NCBI RefSeq assembly: GCF_003572205.1
Contig: NZ_QXNY01000001.1
Coordinates: 1 to 64,000 of the forward strand
Source of the DNA: Algihabitans albus
GTDB taxonomy: Bacteria > Pseudomonadota > Alphaproteobacteria > Kiloniellales > DSM-21159
Length of the DNA: 64,000 bases
Direction: 5' to 3'
The position numbers and the translations under genes are program-made. How positions within the stretch are numbered: position 1 is the first letter of the stretch; every line of letters begins with the position of its first letter. The notes under the pieces are model-generated. The model made no database searches and had not been told where the DNA came from. It was given only the letters and a program-made list of their open reading frames with translations. Positions 29,142 through 36,328 of the stretch are shown here, in pieces.

Positions 29142-30314
29142 ATGAGCCGCATTACCGAGGAACAGGTGCTCGACGCCCTGCGCCACGTACAGGACCCAGA
29201 CCGCGGCACGGACATCGTCGGCCTTGGCATGATTCAGGGTTTGGTTGTCAAGGACGGCAATGTCGGCTTCGCGATCGAGGTCGATCCCAAGCGGGGCCCG
29301 AAGCTGGAGCCCCTGCGCAAGGCGGCCGAGGCCGCGGTCGACAAGCTCGAGGGCGTGCTGTCCGTGACCGTCGTGCTAACCGCCGAGTCCGGCAGCGGCG
29401 GAAAAGGCGGCGGAAACGGCGCTGGAAACGGCAGCGGCGCAGCGGCTGGCGCTCCGGCGGCGCCGAGCCCGGCACAGCGACAGGCGCAAGCCCCCGGCGG
29501 CGCGACGCGCGCGCTCGTTCCCGGTGTGAAGCACATCGTCGCCGTGGCCAGCGGCAAGGGCGGCGTCGGCAAATCGACGACCGCGACCAACCTGACGCTC
29601 GCTCTGGCCGCCCAGGGCCTGAGGGTCGGTGTTCTGGATGCCGACATCTACGGGCCAAGCCAGCCGCGCATGATGGGTATCTCCGGCCGACCCAATTCGC
29701 CCGACGGCAAGACTCTGACGCCCTTGGAGAACTACGGCGTCAAGGTCATGTCCATGGGGTTCCTGGTCGCCGAGGACACGCCGATGATCTGGCGCGGACC
29801 GATGGTGCAGTCGGCCCTGCAGCAGATGCTGCGCGACGTGGCCTGGGGCGAACTGGACGCCCTGATCGTCGACATGCCGCCGGGCACCGGCGACGCTCAG
29901 TTGACCATGGCGCAGCAGGTGCCGCTGTCGGGCGCCGTGATCGTCTCAACCCCGCAGGACATTGCGCTTCTGGACGCCCGCAAGGGTTTGAACATGTTCC
30001 GCAAGGTGGATGTTCCGGTGCTCGGAATTGTCGAGAACATGTCGCTTTACATCTGCCCGAGCTGCGGTCATGAGGCGCACATCTTCGGCCATGGTGGGGC
30101 GAAGCGCGAAGCGGAGAAGCTGGGCATGGAGTTTCTGGGCGAACTGCCGCTGACCATCGAGATCCGCGAGACCTCCGATGGCGGTCAACCGATCGTGGTC
30201 TCGCACCCGCAGAGCGCCTACGCGCAGAGCTATCTCACCATCGCGAAGCGCGTCTGGGAAAAGCTGAGTGGCGCCGGCGCGCGGCGCGAGGCGCCGAGGA
30301 TCGTCATGCAATGA
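29142..30314 (+). CDS. apbC: Mrp/ApbC family Fe-S cluster carrier ATPase
   Basis: A 390-residue P-loop ATPase that binds and transfers iron-sulfur clusters. An N-terminal MIP18-like (DUF59) domain (EEQVLDALRHVQDPDRGTDI) is followed by a Gly/Ala/Pro linker near residues 85-120, then the deviant Walker A GKGGVGKST. Further motifs are DADIYGPSQP, DMPPGTGDAQLT and the cluster-binding CxxC in YICPSCGHEAHIFG. Start ATG at 29142 has GGAG upstream. It is divergent from hflK and its stop overlaps the next gene by 4 bp (ATGA). Confidence 0.94.
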   Translation: MSRITEEQVLDALRHVQDPDRGTDIVGLGMIQGLVVKDGNVGFAIEVDPKRGPKLEPLRKAAEAAVDKLEGVLSVTVVLTAESGSGGKGGGNGAGNGSGAAAGAPAAPSPAQRQAQAPGGATRALVPGVKHIVAVASGKGGVGKSTTATNLTLALAAQGLRVGVLDADIYGPSQPRMMGISGRPNSPDGKTLTPLENYGVKVMSMGFLVAEDTPMIWRGPMVQSALQQMLRDVAWGELDALIVDMPPGTGDAQLTMAQQVPLSGAVIVSTPQDIALLDARKGLNMFRKVDVPVLGIVENMSLYICPSCGHEAHIFGHGGAKREAEKLGMEFLGELPLTIEIRETSDGGQPIVVSHPQSAYAQSYLTIAKRVWEKLSGAGARREAPRIVMQ

Positions 30315-30820
30315 TCGACTTCGGTCGCTCTCGACGCATCGTCGCTGTCTTGGCAGCGGCTCTGGTCCTGACAGCCTGCGCCTCCGACCGGCCGGCCACG
30401 ACGGCGGATGGCAGTGCCGCGCCACCGCCTCAGCCGACGGAACCCGCGGAGGCGGTGGAGTTGGTCCGTCCGCTGGAAAGCTGGGGCGGCGCCGGCGGTG
30501 CGGTCGATATCGAGTCGAGCATGCGGGCCGCCACGGCCGAGGAATGGGACACCCTCTGGGATCTGGTCGGTCTGACGCCACCGCGCGAGCTGGCCGTCGG
30601 GCGCGAAGTTGCGGCCGGCATCTTCCTCGGCGAGCGCCCGACCGGCGGTTACGGCATCGAGATCATCGGCATGCGCGCCCAACCGACCAGCAGCGCCGTT
30701 GTCTGGCGCGAACGCATGCCGCCACAGGATGCCGTCGTCACCCAGGCGGCCACGCGTCCCTGGCAGATCGCGGTCTTTCCCGCCGAGGCGATCCCGGCCG
30801 GCGCTGCCGCACCGCGCTGA
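30311..30820 (+). CDS. Lipoprotein with PrcB_C-like domain
   Basis: A 169-residue protein. The N-terminus has a lipoprotein signal peptide (IVAVLAAALVLTACAS, lipobox TAC). The C-terminal half carries the pattern of the PrcB C-terminal domain: FLGERPTGGYGIEIIG, then ERMPPQDAVVTQAATRPWQI. PrcB-type domains assist surface proteases in spirochaetes; elsewhere the function is unknown. The ATGA overlap with apbC suggests coupled translation. Confidence 0.75.
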   Translation: MIDFGRSRRIVAVLAAALVLTACASDRPATTADGSAAPPPQPTEPAEAVELVRPLESWGGAGGAVDIESSMRAATAEEWDTLWDLVGLTPPRELAVGREVAAGIFLGERPTGGYGIEIIGMRAQPTSSAVVWRERMPPQDAVVTQAATRPWQIAVFPAEAIPAGAAAPR

Positions 30821-31012
30821 TCGGCCACTCCGGCGTATCCTCCTGACGCCCTGTCCCCAACCTTCAGCCTCCGGCCGATCTCGTCGCTCTCGCAAAGCCG
30901 TGATAGGGCGCGAGGCAAGGGTGATTGGCGGTTGTTCGCGGTTGCGCCCATTCTTCTGGACAAGCGGCGCAGCTCCATCTGCGCCGGGCCAACGATAGAG
31001 AGGATATCCGCC

Positions 31013-31525
31013 ATGACACGGACCGCCGCATCCGCAGAGCACAACTTCCCTCTGCACAGCCTGCCGACCCGCCTGCTGGTCGGCCTGACCTTTCTGATCC
31101 TGGCCACCCTGACGGCGACCCAGGTCGCCTTCGCAGCCGACGACTACGCCGGGAAAGACATCTTCACGCGCGACGGCATCGCCATCGGCGGTACCGACCC
31201 GGTGGCCTACTTCACCGAAGGCAAGCCGGTCCAGGGCTCGCCGGAATTCAGCGCCGAGTACAAGGGCGCAACCTGGCACTTCGCCAACGCCGAGCATCGC
31301 GATCTCTTCACCGCCGATCCGACGGCTTACGCCCCGCAGTACGGCGGTTACTGCGCCTTTGGCGTCGCCGCGGCGGAACGGAAGATCGAGACCGATCCCG
31401 AGGCCTGGTCGATCGTCGACGGCAAGCTCTACCTCAATTACACCCTGCCGACCCAGCAGCGCTGGAATCAGGACATCCCCGGCTACATCGCCACGGCCGA
31501 TCAGGTTTGGCCGACCATCGAGTAA
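31013..31525 (+). CDS. YHS domain-containing secreted protein
   Basis: A 170-residue protein with an N-terminal hydrophobic segment (LLVGLTFLILATLTATQVAFA), probably a signal peptide. The mature region is a YHS domain: IGGTDPVAYFTEGKPVQGSP, YKGATWHFANAEHRDLF, PQYGGYCAFGVA. YHS domains are linked to metal handling in copper and heavy-metal proteins; the His and Cys here are candidate ligands. ATG at 31013 follows AGAGAGGA, better than the upstream start at 30932. Confidence 0.85.
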   Translation: MTRTAASAEHNFPLHSLPTRLLVGLTFLILATLTATQVAFAADDYAGKDIFTRDGIAIGGTDPVAYFTEGKPVQGSPEFSAEYKGATWHFANAEHRDLFTADPTAYAPQYGGYCAFGVAAAERKIETDPEAWSIVDGKLYLNYTLPTQQRWNQDIPGYIATADQVWPTIE

Positions 31526-31538
31526 GCGTTTCTGCCCC

Positions 31539-31605
31539 TAGACCGGATAGTGATCAGTCGGACCCACGTATTGGGTCCGACGATGACGTTAAATCTGGTC
31601 TAGAT
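31539..31605. repeat. Nested palindrome flanking the dispersed repeat
   Basis: The inner stem GTCGGACCCA (31557-31566) / TGGGTCCGAC (31572-31581) is perfect with a 5-base loop. Outside it CTAGACCGGAT (31539-31549) can pair with ATCTGGTCTAG (31593-31603) with one G-T pair. No T-run follows. It may act as a bidirectional terminator for the convergent genes or as an end of the repeat element. Confidence 0.6.
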
Positions 31606-31680
31606 TCAAAGTGTTGGAGTCTGTTTCTTGGGATCGGCGGAACCGCGACGCGAGTCCATACGATCACAACAGGCTCCAGG
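31600..31680 (+). repeat. Dispersed intergenic repeat, copy 2
   Basis: This matches copy 1 (20483-20567, opposite strand) in ordered blocks: AGATTCAA, GAGTCTGTTTCTTG, GATCGGCGGA, CGATC and ACAGGCTC. Divergence lies mostly between the blocks. It is probably a member of a genome-wide intergenic family of the REP/MITE kind. Confidence 0.7.
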
Positions 31681-31831
31681 GGCAGGCACCCATCGCGGCC
31701 AGCGGCAAAGCCGCACTTGCACTCCGGAAAGCGATTTCCGGAGTGCATTTCTTTTGTGCTGGAGCCTTGGACTCCGGTCTCGCTCTCACCGCAATCTCAG
31801 GGAAGACCGCCCGACAAGCGCGTGCGGGCGT

Positions 31832-32482
31832 TCAGTCCGGCGCGGTGCCGTGACGGCGGTAGTGCCGTTCGACGCGCGCGCGATTACCGCAGCGCCGACT
31901 GCTGCACCAGGATCTTTGGCGGCCGCGCGAGCGGTCCAGGAACAGCCAGCTGCACCGCCCGCACTGGCGCAGCGGTGCCGGCCGCTCCGGCCCCAACACC
32001 TCGGGAATCGCGAGCGCAATCCGCCATTCCAGCTCTTGCCAACCGGAAGCTTTCTCCGGCAGGACCCAAAGGAAGCCGGCCTGCGACTGGGTGAGCCGGA
32101 GCGCCCGCCGCGCCTCGGCCACCGCACCGGCAATCGACTCCAGATCGGGCGGATCGGCCAGCCGGCCGTCAAGCTCGGCGGTCAAGGCCCCATACAGCGC
32201 GGCCCGCAACACGCGCAGCCGCTTGAGAGTCGCCGATGCCTCACCGGTCTCTGGAACCTCCTGTTCCGAAACAAGCGGCTCAAGGGCCGGTGCCGAGGCC
32301 CGCGGAAGCGCACCGGCGGCGAGCGCCCAGCCCGCCAGCTCCAAAGGCCCCGACAGGCGCTCGCGCCGTTCGTCGCGGTGGCGGCCACTCACCGTGTTGC
32401 AGAGATCGAGGCTCAGGTTGCCGCCGATCACCTGATCGGCTTCCGCCCACGCCGCTGCCGCTTCGAGGAGTCTGTCGAGCAT
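31832..32482 (-). CDS. CGNR zinc-finger / ABATE domain transcriptional regulator
   Basis: A 216-residue protein. The N-terminal ABATE domain (GGNLSLDLCNTVSGRHRD) is the presumed stress- or ligand-sensing part. The C-terminal CGNR zinc finger has the full motif: CGRCSWLFLD, then WCSSRRCGNRARVERHYRR, with four Cys that bind zinc and DNA-contact residues. ATG at 32482. It is divergent from the alpha/beta hydrolase gene across 91 bp that contain repeated CTAATGCT sites, so it probably regulates that gene and itself. Confidence 0.92.
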   Translation of the reverse strand: MLDRLLEAAAAWAEADQVIGGNLSLDLCNTVSGRHRDERRERLSGPLELAGWALAAGALPRASAPALEPLVSEQEVPETGEASATLKRLRVLRAALYGALTAELDGRLADPPDLESIAGAVAEARRALRLTQSQAGFLWVLPEKASGWQELEWRIALAIPEVLGPERPAPLRQCGRCSWLFLDRSRGRQRSWCSSRRCGNRARVERHYRRHGTAPD

Positions 32483-32488
32483 CGTAAC

Positions 32489-32542
32489 CTAATGCTTAAT
32501 ATGCGCATTGACAGTTAGCAAGCTTGCAGCAAAACTAATGCT
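32489..32542. promoter_or_regulatory. Candidate CGNR operator region
   Basis: CTAATGCT occurs twice in direct orientation (32489-32496 and 32535-32542) in a local AT-rich patch. AATGC (32491-32495) also forms an inverted repeat with GCATT (32504-32508), and a GCAAGCTTGC palindrome lies near 32519-32528. The pair lies between the divergent regulator and hydrolase genes. Binding by the CGNR protein is inferred from position. Confidence 0.45.
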
Positions 32543-32573
32543 CATTATTGATTTTAAATATTAGGACAGCGGA

Positions 32574-33389
32574 ATGAAACCGCTCCAGTTGGACAAGACC
32601 GCAAAAATCCAGGGGCACGCGCTGCGGTATGGCGTGTGGGGCGAGGGACCGCCCCTGGTGCTGATCCACGGCACGCCCTTCAACGCCCAGGTCTGGCGGC
32701 GACTGCTGCCTCTGCTGGCACGCGGACGGCAGGTCTACGCCTACGATCTTCTGGGCTACGGCAGCTCGGATAAGCCGGACACCGACGTCTCGCTCGGCGT
32801 CCAAAACACCTTGCTGGCGGGGCTGCTCGATCATTGGGACCTGGTGGCACCGGATGTGGTCGCGCACGATTTCGGCGGCGCGACAGCCCTGCGGGCGCAC
32901 CTGCTCGACGGCTGCGCCTATCGCACGCTGACGCTGATCGATCCCGTCGCCTTCGGCCCCTGGGGCTCTCCGATGGTGCGGCACCTGAGCCAGCACGAGG
33001 CGGGCTTCGCAGGGCTGGAGCCGGGGCTCCACCGCGCCTTGGTCGAGGCCTACGTCGCGACAGCGGCGGCGAGTCCGCTTTCGCCAGAAGCCTTGGCGCT
33101 TTACGGCGATCCCTGGTGCACGCCCGACGGCCAGCCTGCCTTCTATCGTCAGATTGCGCAGATGGATCGGGTCTACACCGACGAGATCGCTGCAGACCTG
33201 CACCGAGTCGACCTGCCGACCCTGCTGCTCTGGGGCGAAGAGGACGCCTGGATCCCTATCGCGCGCGGACGTGAGCTGGCCGGCAGGCTGCCGGACTGCC
33301 GCTTCGAACCCGTCCCGGGCGCAGGCCACCTGGTCCAAGAGGACGCCTCCGATGCCCTGATCGCGGCGCTGCTTCGCTTCTTGCCATGA
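32574..33389 (+). CDS. Alpha/beta hydrolase with Asp-type nucleophile (dehalogenase/epoxide hydrolase-like)
   Basis: A 271-residue alpha/beta hydrolase. The oxyanion-hole motif is HGTPFNAQVW. The nucleophile elbow reads VAHDFGGATA, with Asp where esterases have Ser, as in haloalkane dehalogenases, haloacetate dehalogenases and epoxide hydrolases. The acid is in WGEEDAWIP and the catalytic His in GAGHLVQED. It lies under the probable control of the divergent CGNR regulator. The substrate is unknown; an ester hydrolase role is less likely given the Asp. Confidence 0.85.
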   Translation: MKPLQLDKTAKIQGHALRYGVWGEGPPLVLIHGTPFNAQVWRRLLPLLARGRQVYAYDLLGYGSSDKPDTDVSLGVQNTLLAGLLDHWDLVAPDVVAHDFGGATALRAHLLDGCAYRTLTLIDPVAFGPWGSPMVRHLSQHEAGFAGLEPGLHRALVEAYVATAAASPLSPEALALYGDPWCTPDGQPAFYRQIAQMDRVYTDEIAADLHRVDLPTLLLWGEEDAWIPIARGRELAGRLPDCRFEPVPGAGHLVQEDASDALIAALLRFLP

Positions 33390-33426
33390 TCCCGGAGCGC
33401 CAGTTTGGGGCGCAGCCGCCGTAGGG

Positions 33427-34347
33427 TCAGGCCGCCGCCAGATCGGGGCGGTCGGACAGCGCGGCTTCGACAAGGGCGGCGACTTGCGCGCGCTCGGCAC
33501 CGCTGAGCTTCTGACGCGGCAGACGCACGGTTTCGCTGCCGTATCCGGCGAGGGCCTGAGCCAGTTTGACGTACTGCACCAGCTTGACGTGGGTATCCAG
33601 GTGCAGCAACGGCATGAACCAGCGATAGAGACTGCGCGCCTCCTCCCATCGGCCTTCGCTGGCGAGCCGCCAGAGCCGGAGCGTTTCGGCGGGGAAGGCA
33701 TTCACCAAGCCGGCGACCCAGCCCTCGCATCCGAGCAGGGCGGACTCCAGCGCGAGATCGTCGACACCGCAGAACAGCCGGTAGCGTTGGCCGGTCAGGT
33801 TCACGATGTCCGTCAAGCGGCGCGGATCGTCGGACGACTCCTTGATCGCGACCAGCGTCGGCTCGTCGGCGAGATCGGCAAAGGCCTCGGCCGTCAGGTC
33901 GACACCGTAGGCGACCGGGTTGTTGTAGATCATGATCGGCAGATCGGTGGCGCGGGCGACAGTGCGGAAATGCGCAACCGCCTCGCTCCGGTCCGCCGTA
34001 TAGACCAAGCCCGGTAAGACCATCAGGCCGTCGGCGCCCAGGTCCTTCGCCTCCTCGGCAAGCCGGCAGGCGCTGCGCGTGGCGGCTTCGGCAACACCGA
34101 CCAGCAGCGGAACCCGGCCGGCCACCGCCTCGACGGCGCTTTCGATGACGGCCCGCTTCTCATCCGGTTCCAGCGCGGAACCTTCGCCCAACGTGCCGAG
34201 TACCACCAGACCGTCGACGCCGGCCTCGACCAGCATTCTGAAGTGCGCGGCCGTCGCCTCGCGCTCCAGCATCTCCTCGGCGGACAACTGGATGGTCGCC
34301 GCCGGGAAGACTCCCGACCATTCCGCCGCGTAGTCGCCGCTGGGCAT
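33427..34347 (-). CDS. Dihydrodipicolinate synthase family lyase/deaminase (LhpC-like candidate)
   Basis: A 306-residue class I aldolase-type TIM barrel. The Schiff-base Lys is in LVAIKESSDDPRR, the catalytic Tyr in IMIYNNPVAYGV and the substrate-binding loop in LGTLGEGSALEPDEK. The NNPVAYGVDLT and CGVDDLALES motifs resemble, from memory, LhpC-type deaminases of hydroxyproline catabolism more than true DapA; the assignment is tentative. ATG at 34347 has GGGAGG upstream. A GntR regulator gene lies upstream on the same strand and a second one diverges from it, so the lyase is probably a regulated catabolic enzyme. Confidence 0.85.
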   Translation of the reverse strand: MPSGDYAAEWSGVFPAATIQLSAEEMLEREATAAHFRMLVEAGVDGLVVLGTLGEGSALEPDEKRAVIESAVEAVAGRVPLLVGVAEAATRSACRLAEEAKDLGADGLMVLPGLVYTADRSEAVAHFRTVARATDLPIMIYNNPVAYGVDLTAEAFADLADEPTLVAIKESSDDPRRLTDIVNLTGQRYRLFCGVDDLALESALLGCEGWVAGLVNAFPAETLRLWRLASEGRWEEARSLYRWFMPLLHLDTHVKLVQYVKLAQALAGYGSETVRLPRQKLSGAERAQVAALVEAALSDRPDLAAA

Positions 34348-34437
34348 TGCCTGTGCCTCCCGCTTCTGCTCCGGTCTGGCTCCTGTCCGGCGGGCTTGAG
34401 CGCGCCTCCGCAGAGGTTTCGGGCCAGACCGGCGCTT

Positions 34438-35133
34438 TCAGACCGCCGCTTTCAGACCGGCGACCGCGCGATGGCGGCTGCGGTCGGCGCTCGACTCGCG
34501 CAGGGCCTCCACCGCGACGAGTGCACAGGTTTTGAAGTGGAGTTGCAGCAGCTCGCAGGCTCCTTCGACGTCGCCGACACGCAGAGCCTCCAGGATGCTC
34601 TCCCGCCGGCCGCGCGAGGCGTCGCGCTCACCCTGATTGTCGGCGATCGTGACCCAATAGCGATTGGTCTGGTTATGCAGATTGCGAATCAGTTCGATGG
34701 TCTTGGGCTTGCTCGCGGGTGCGTAGAGCGTGGCGTAGAAATCCCAGCCGGGCGTGACCCTTTCGGGCGAGGTCATCTTCCAACTGGCGACAAGGAATCG
34801 CTCCGCCAGCTTGAGGTCACGCTGCGTCAGCTTGGGTGCGGCCTGCCGCAGGAGTTCAGGTTCGATCAGGGCGCGCATTTCGAACAGCTCGTTGAGGTCG
34901 TCCGGGGTTAGTGAGGAGACCACGGCCCCGCGATGAGCATAGAAGGTCACCAGACCTTCGGCCTCGAGTTGACGCAGAGCCTCCCGCACCGGAATTCGGC
35001 TTACCGTGTAGTCGGCCGCAATCGCGTCCTGGCGCAGCACCGATCCGGCGGGCAAACCGCCCGAGAGGATCTTGAGCCGCACCTGCTCGGTCACGACCTG
35101 CGTTACCGTCTGCTTGTCGTTCATCCGATTCAT
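34438..35133 (-). CDS. GntR family transcriptional regulator (FCD subfamily)
   Basis: A 231-residue protein with an N-terminal winged HTH (DAIAADYTVSRIPVREALRQL) and a C-terminal FCD helical domain ending near residue 210. ATG at 35133 has GGAAAG upstream; a TTG at 35145 and an ATG at 35124 are alternatives. It lies 90 bp upstream of the DapA-family gene on the same strand and probably controls it. It is divergent from a second GntR gene across 391 bp. Confidence 0.88.
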   Translation of the reverse strand: MNRMNDKQTVTQVVTEQVRLKILSGGLPAGSVLRQDAIAADYTVSRIPVREALRQLEAEGLVTFYAHRGAVVSSLTPDDLNELFEMRALIEPELLRQAAPKLTQRDLKLAERFLVASWKMTSPERVTPGWDFYATLYAPASKPKTIELIRNLHNQTNRYWVTIADNQGERDASRGRRESILEALRVGDVEGACELLQLHFKTCALVAVEALRESSADRSRHRAVAGLKAAV

Positions 35134-35524
35134 TGAGCTTTCCAATTCCTGTCCGCCGGGACACCGCTTCCACCCCTGGTTTTGGTCGATTGCACGTAAA
35201 CGGGCAAATCTCCGCTTAGTCTCACAACCTACAGGGCCGATGAGGATTACCGAAAGTTAGCCACAGGATGTGGGGATCGCCAAGCATAACAGGAAGCGCC
35301 CCCGCAAACTGGCACCTCACAGCCGCTCTACGTAGAAGCGAAGAGCGGCAGAACAGCCACAGCGGAGCCGCATGCCCCCCGCGAGACGCCACGGACTTGA
35401 CGCCGGGCGGCGGCAAGAGGCAAAGTGGTCTTATCAAAAGTCCAGTCGGACAAGAGGCGGAAGCGACAGTAGAATCGCCCGCCCCGCCGCCCTCTACAGC
35501 TCCTGCGACTCCAGCGACTTAATC
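35134..35524. other. Intergenic region between two divergent GntR regulators
   Basis: About 390 bp without a credible gene. It holds a hairpin CCGCTCT (35323-35329) / AGAGCGG (35342-35348) around a TACGTA-containing loop. No FadR-like TGGT-N-ACCA palindrome was seen. The open frame beginning at 35372 only extends the GntR gene upstream and has no start signal. Confidence 0.55.
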
Positions 35525-36298
35525 ATGCGCCCAAGAGCCACCCCCGCCCTCGCGGCCGACCCGCGCTTTCAGGAGATTCCACGCGAGCGGGTGTCCGACC
35601 GCGTCGCGCAAGAGCTCCTGCGGCTGATCGCCACGGGGGAGCTGGCGCCGGGCGAACGCTTGCCGGGCGAGCGTCAGCTTGCCGAGATGATGAGCGTCAG
35701 CCGCGTATCGGTTCGCGCCGCGCTTCAGCAGCTCAAGGCGCGCGGCGTTGTCCGGGCCGTGCAGGGCGGCGGGACCCGCGTGGTCGCAGCCGTGGACGAG
35801 CTGGAGTCGTCGCTGGCGACCTTGGTGCGCGTCAATCCGTCCAATTTGCGCGACCTGATGGAACTGCGGGCGAGCCTGGAGGTCTGGGCCGCGCGCCGCG
35901 CCGCCGAACGTGCCGATGACGCGCGCAAGGCGGAGATCGCCAGGCGTCTGGCGGTCATGCGCGATCCGGACCGTCCGTCGAGACACAAGGCCGAGGACGA
36001 CCTCAACTTCCACCTGGCGATCGCCAAGGCCTCGGGGAGCGCCGTCTACCTGCACCTGATGTCGGTCTTAAGCGACATCCTGGAGGATATGTTCTCCTAC
36101 CACCGCTACGCCCTCTACGTCCGGCCCGAAGACGACCGGCTGTTTCTGGAGGACCATGCGCGCATCGCCGAAGCCATCGCGAGCGGCGACGGCGGCCAGG
36201 CCGCCGAGGCGATGGCAACGCACCTGGAACACGTCAAGGCCCGCTACCGAGAAGAAGACATGGCGCGCGACCCGGCGCTCGCGGCCTCCAGGGCCTGA
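35525..36298 (+). CDS. GntR/FadR family transcriptional regulator
   Basis: A 257-residue protein with N-terminal wHTH (RVSDRVAQELLRLIATGELA; LPGERQLAEMMSVSRVSVRA) and the wing QGGGTRVV, then a C-terminal FCD domain. The spacing and LPGERQLAEM motif are those of FadR/PdhR/LldR-type members. ATG at 35525 is chosen; the frame is open further upstream but no better start is seen. The MFS gene starts 30 bp downstream on the same strand, so it probably regulates that transporter. Confidence 0.9.
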   Translation: MRPRATPALAADPRFQEIPRERVSDRVAQELLRLIATGELAPGERLPGERQLAEMMSVSRVSVRAALQQLKARGVVRAVQGGGTRVVAAVDELESSLATLVRVNPSNLRDLMELRASLEVWAARRAAERADDARKAEIARRLAVMRDPDRPSRHKAEDDLNFHLAIAKASGSAVYLHLMSVLSDILEDMFSYHRYALYVRPEDDRLFLEDHARIAEAIASGDGGQAAEAMATHLEHVKARYREEDMARDPALAASRA

Positions 36299-36328
36299 AC
36301 GGGTGGGCAGCATGAACGCGCCGAGCGT

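Larger units (their letters stand above)
31526..31831. other. Intergenic region with hairpin and dispersed repeat
   Basis: About 306 bp between the convergent YHS and CGNR genes. It contains a perfect hairpin (31557-31581) nested in a larger imperfect palindrome, a dispersed repeat copy (31600-31680), and a short inverted repeat near 31720-31745 (CTCCGGAAAGCGATTTCCGGAG). No gene is apparent. Confidence 0.7.

Noticed and set aside
33427-34347. A true dapA (4-hydroxy-tetrahydrodipicolinate synthase) assignment
   Set aside because: It lies among catabolic regulators and transporters, and its motifs resemble LhpC-type deaminases more; kept at family level.
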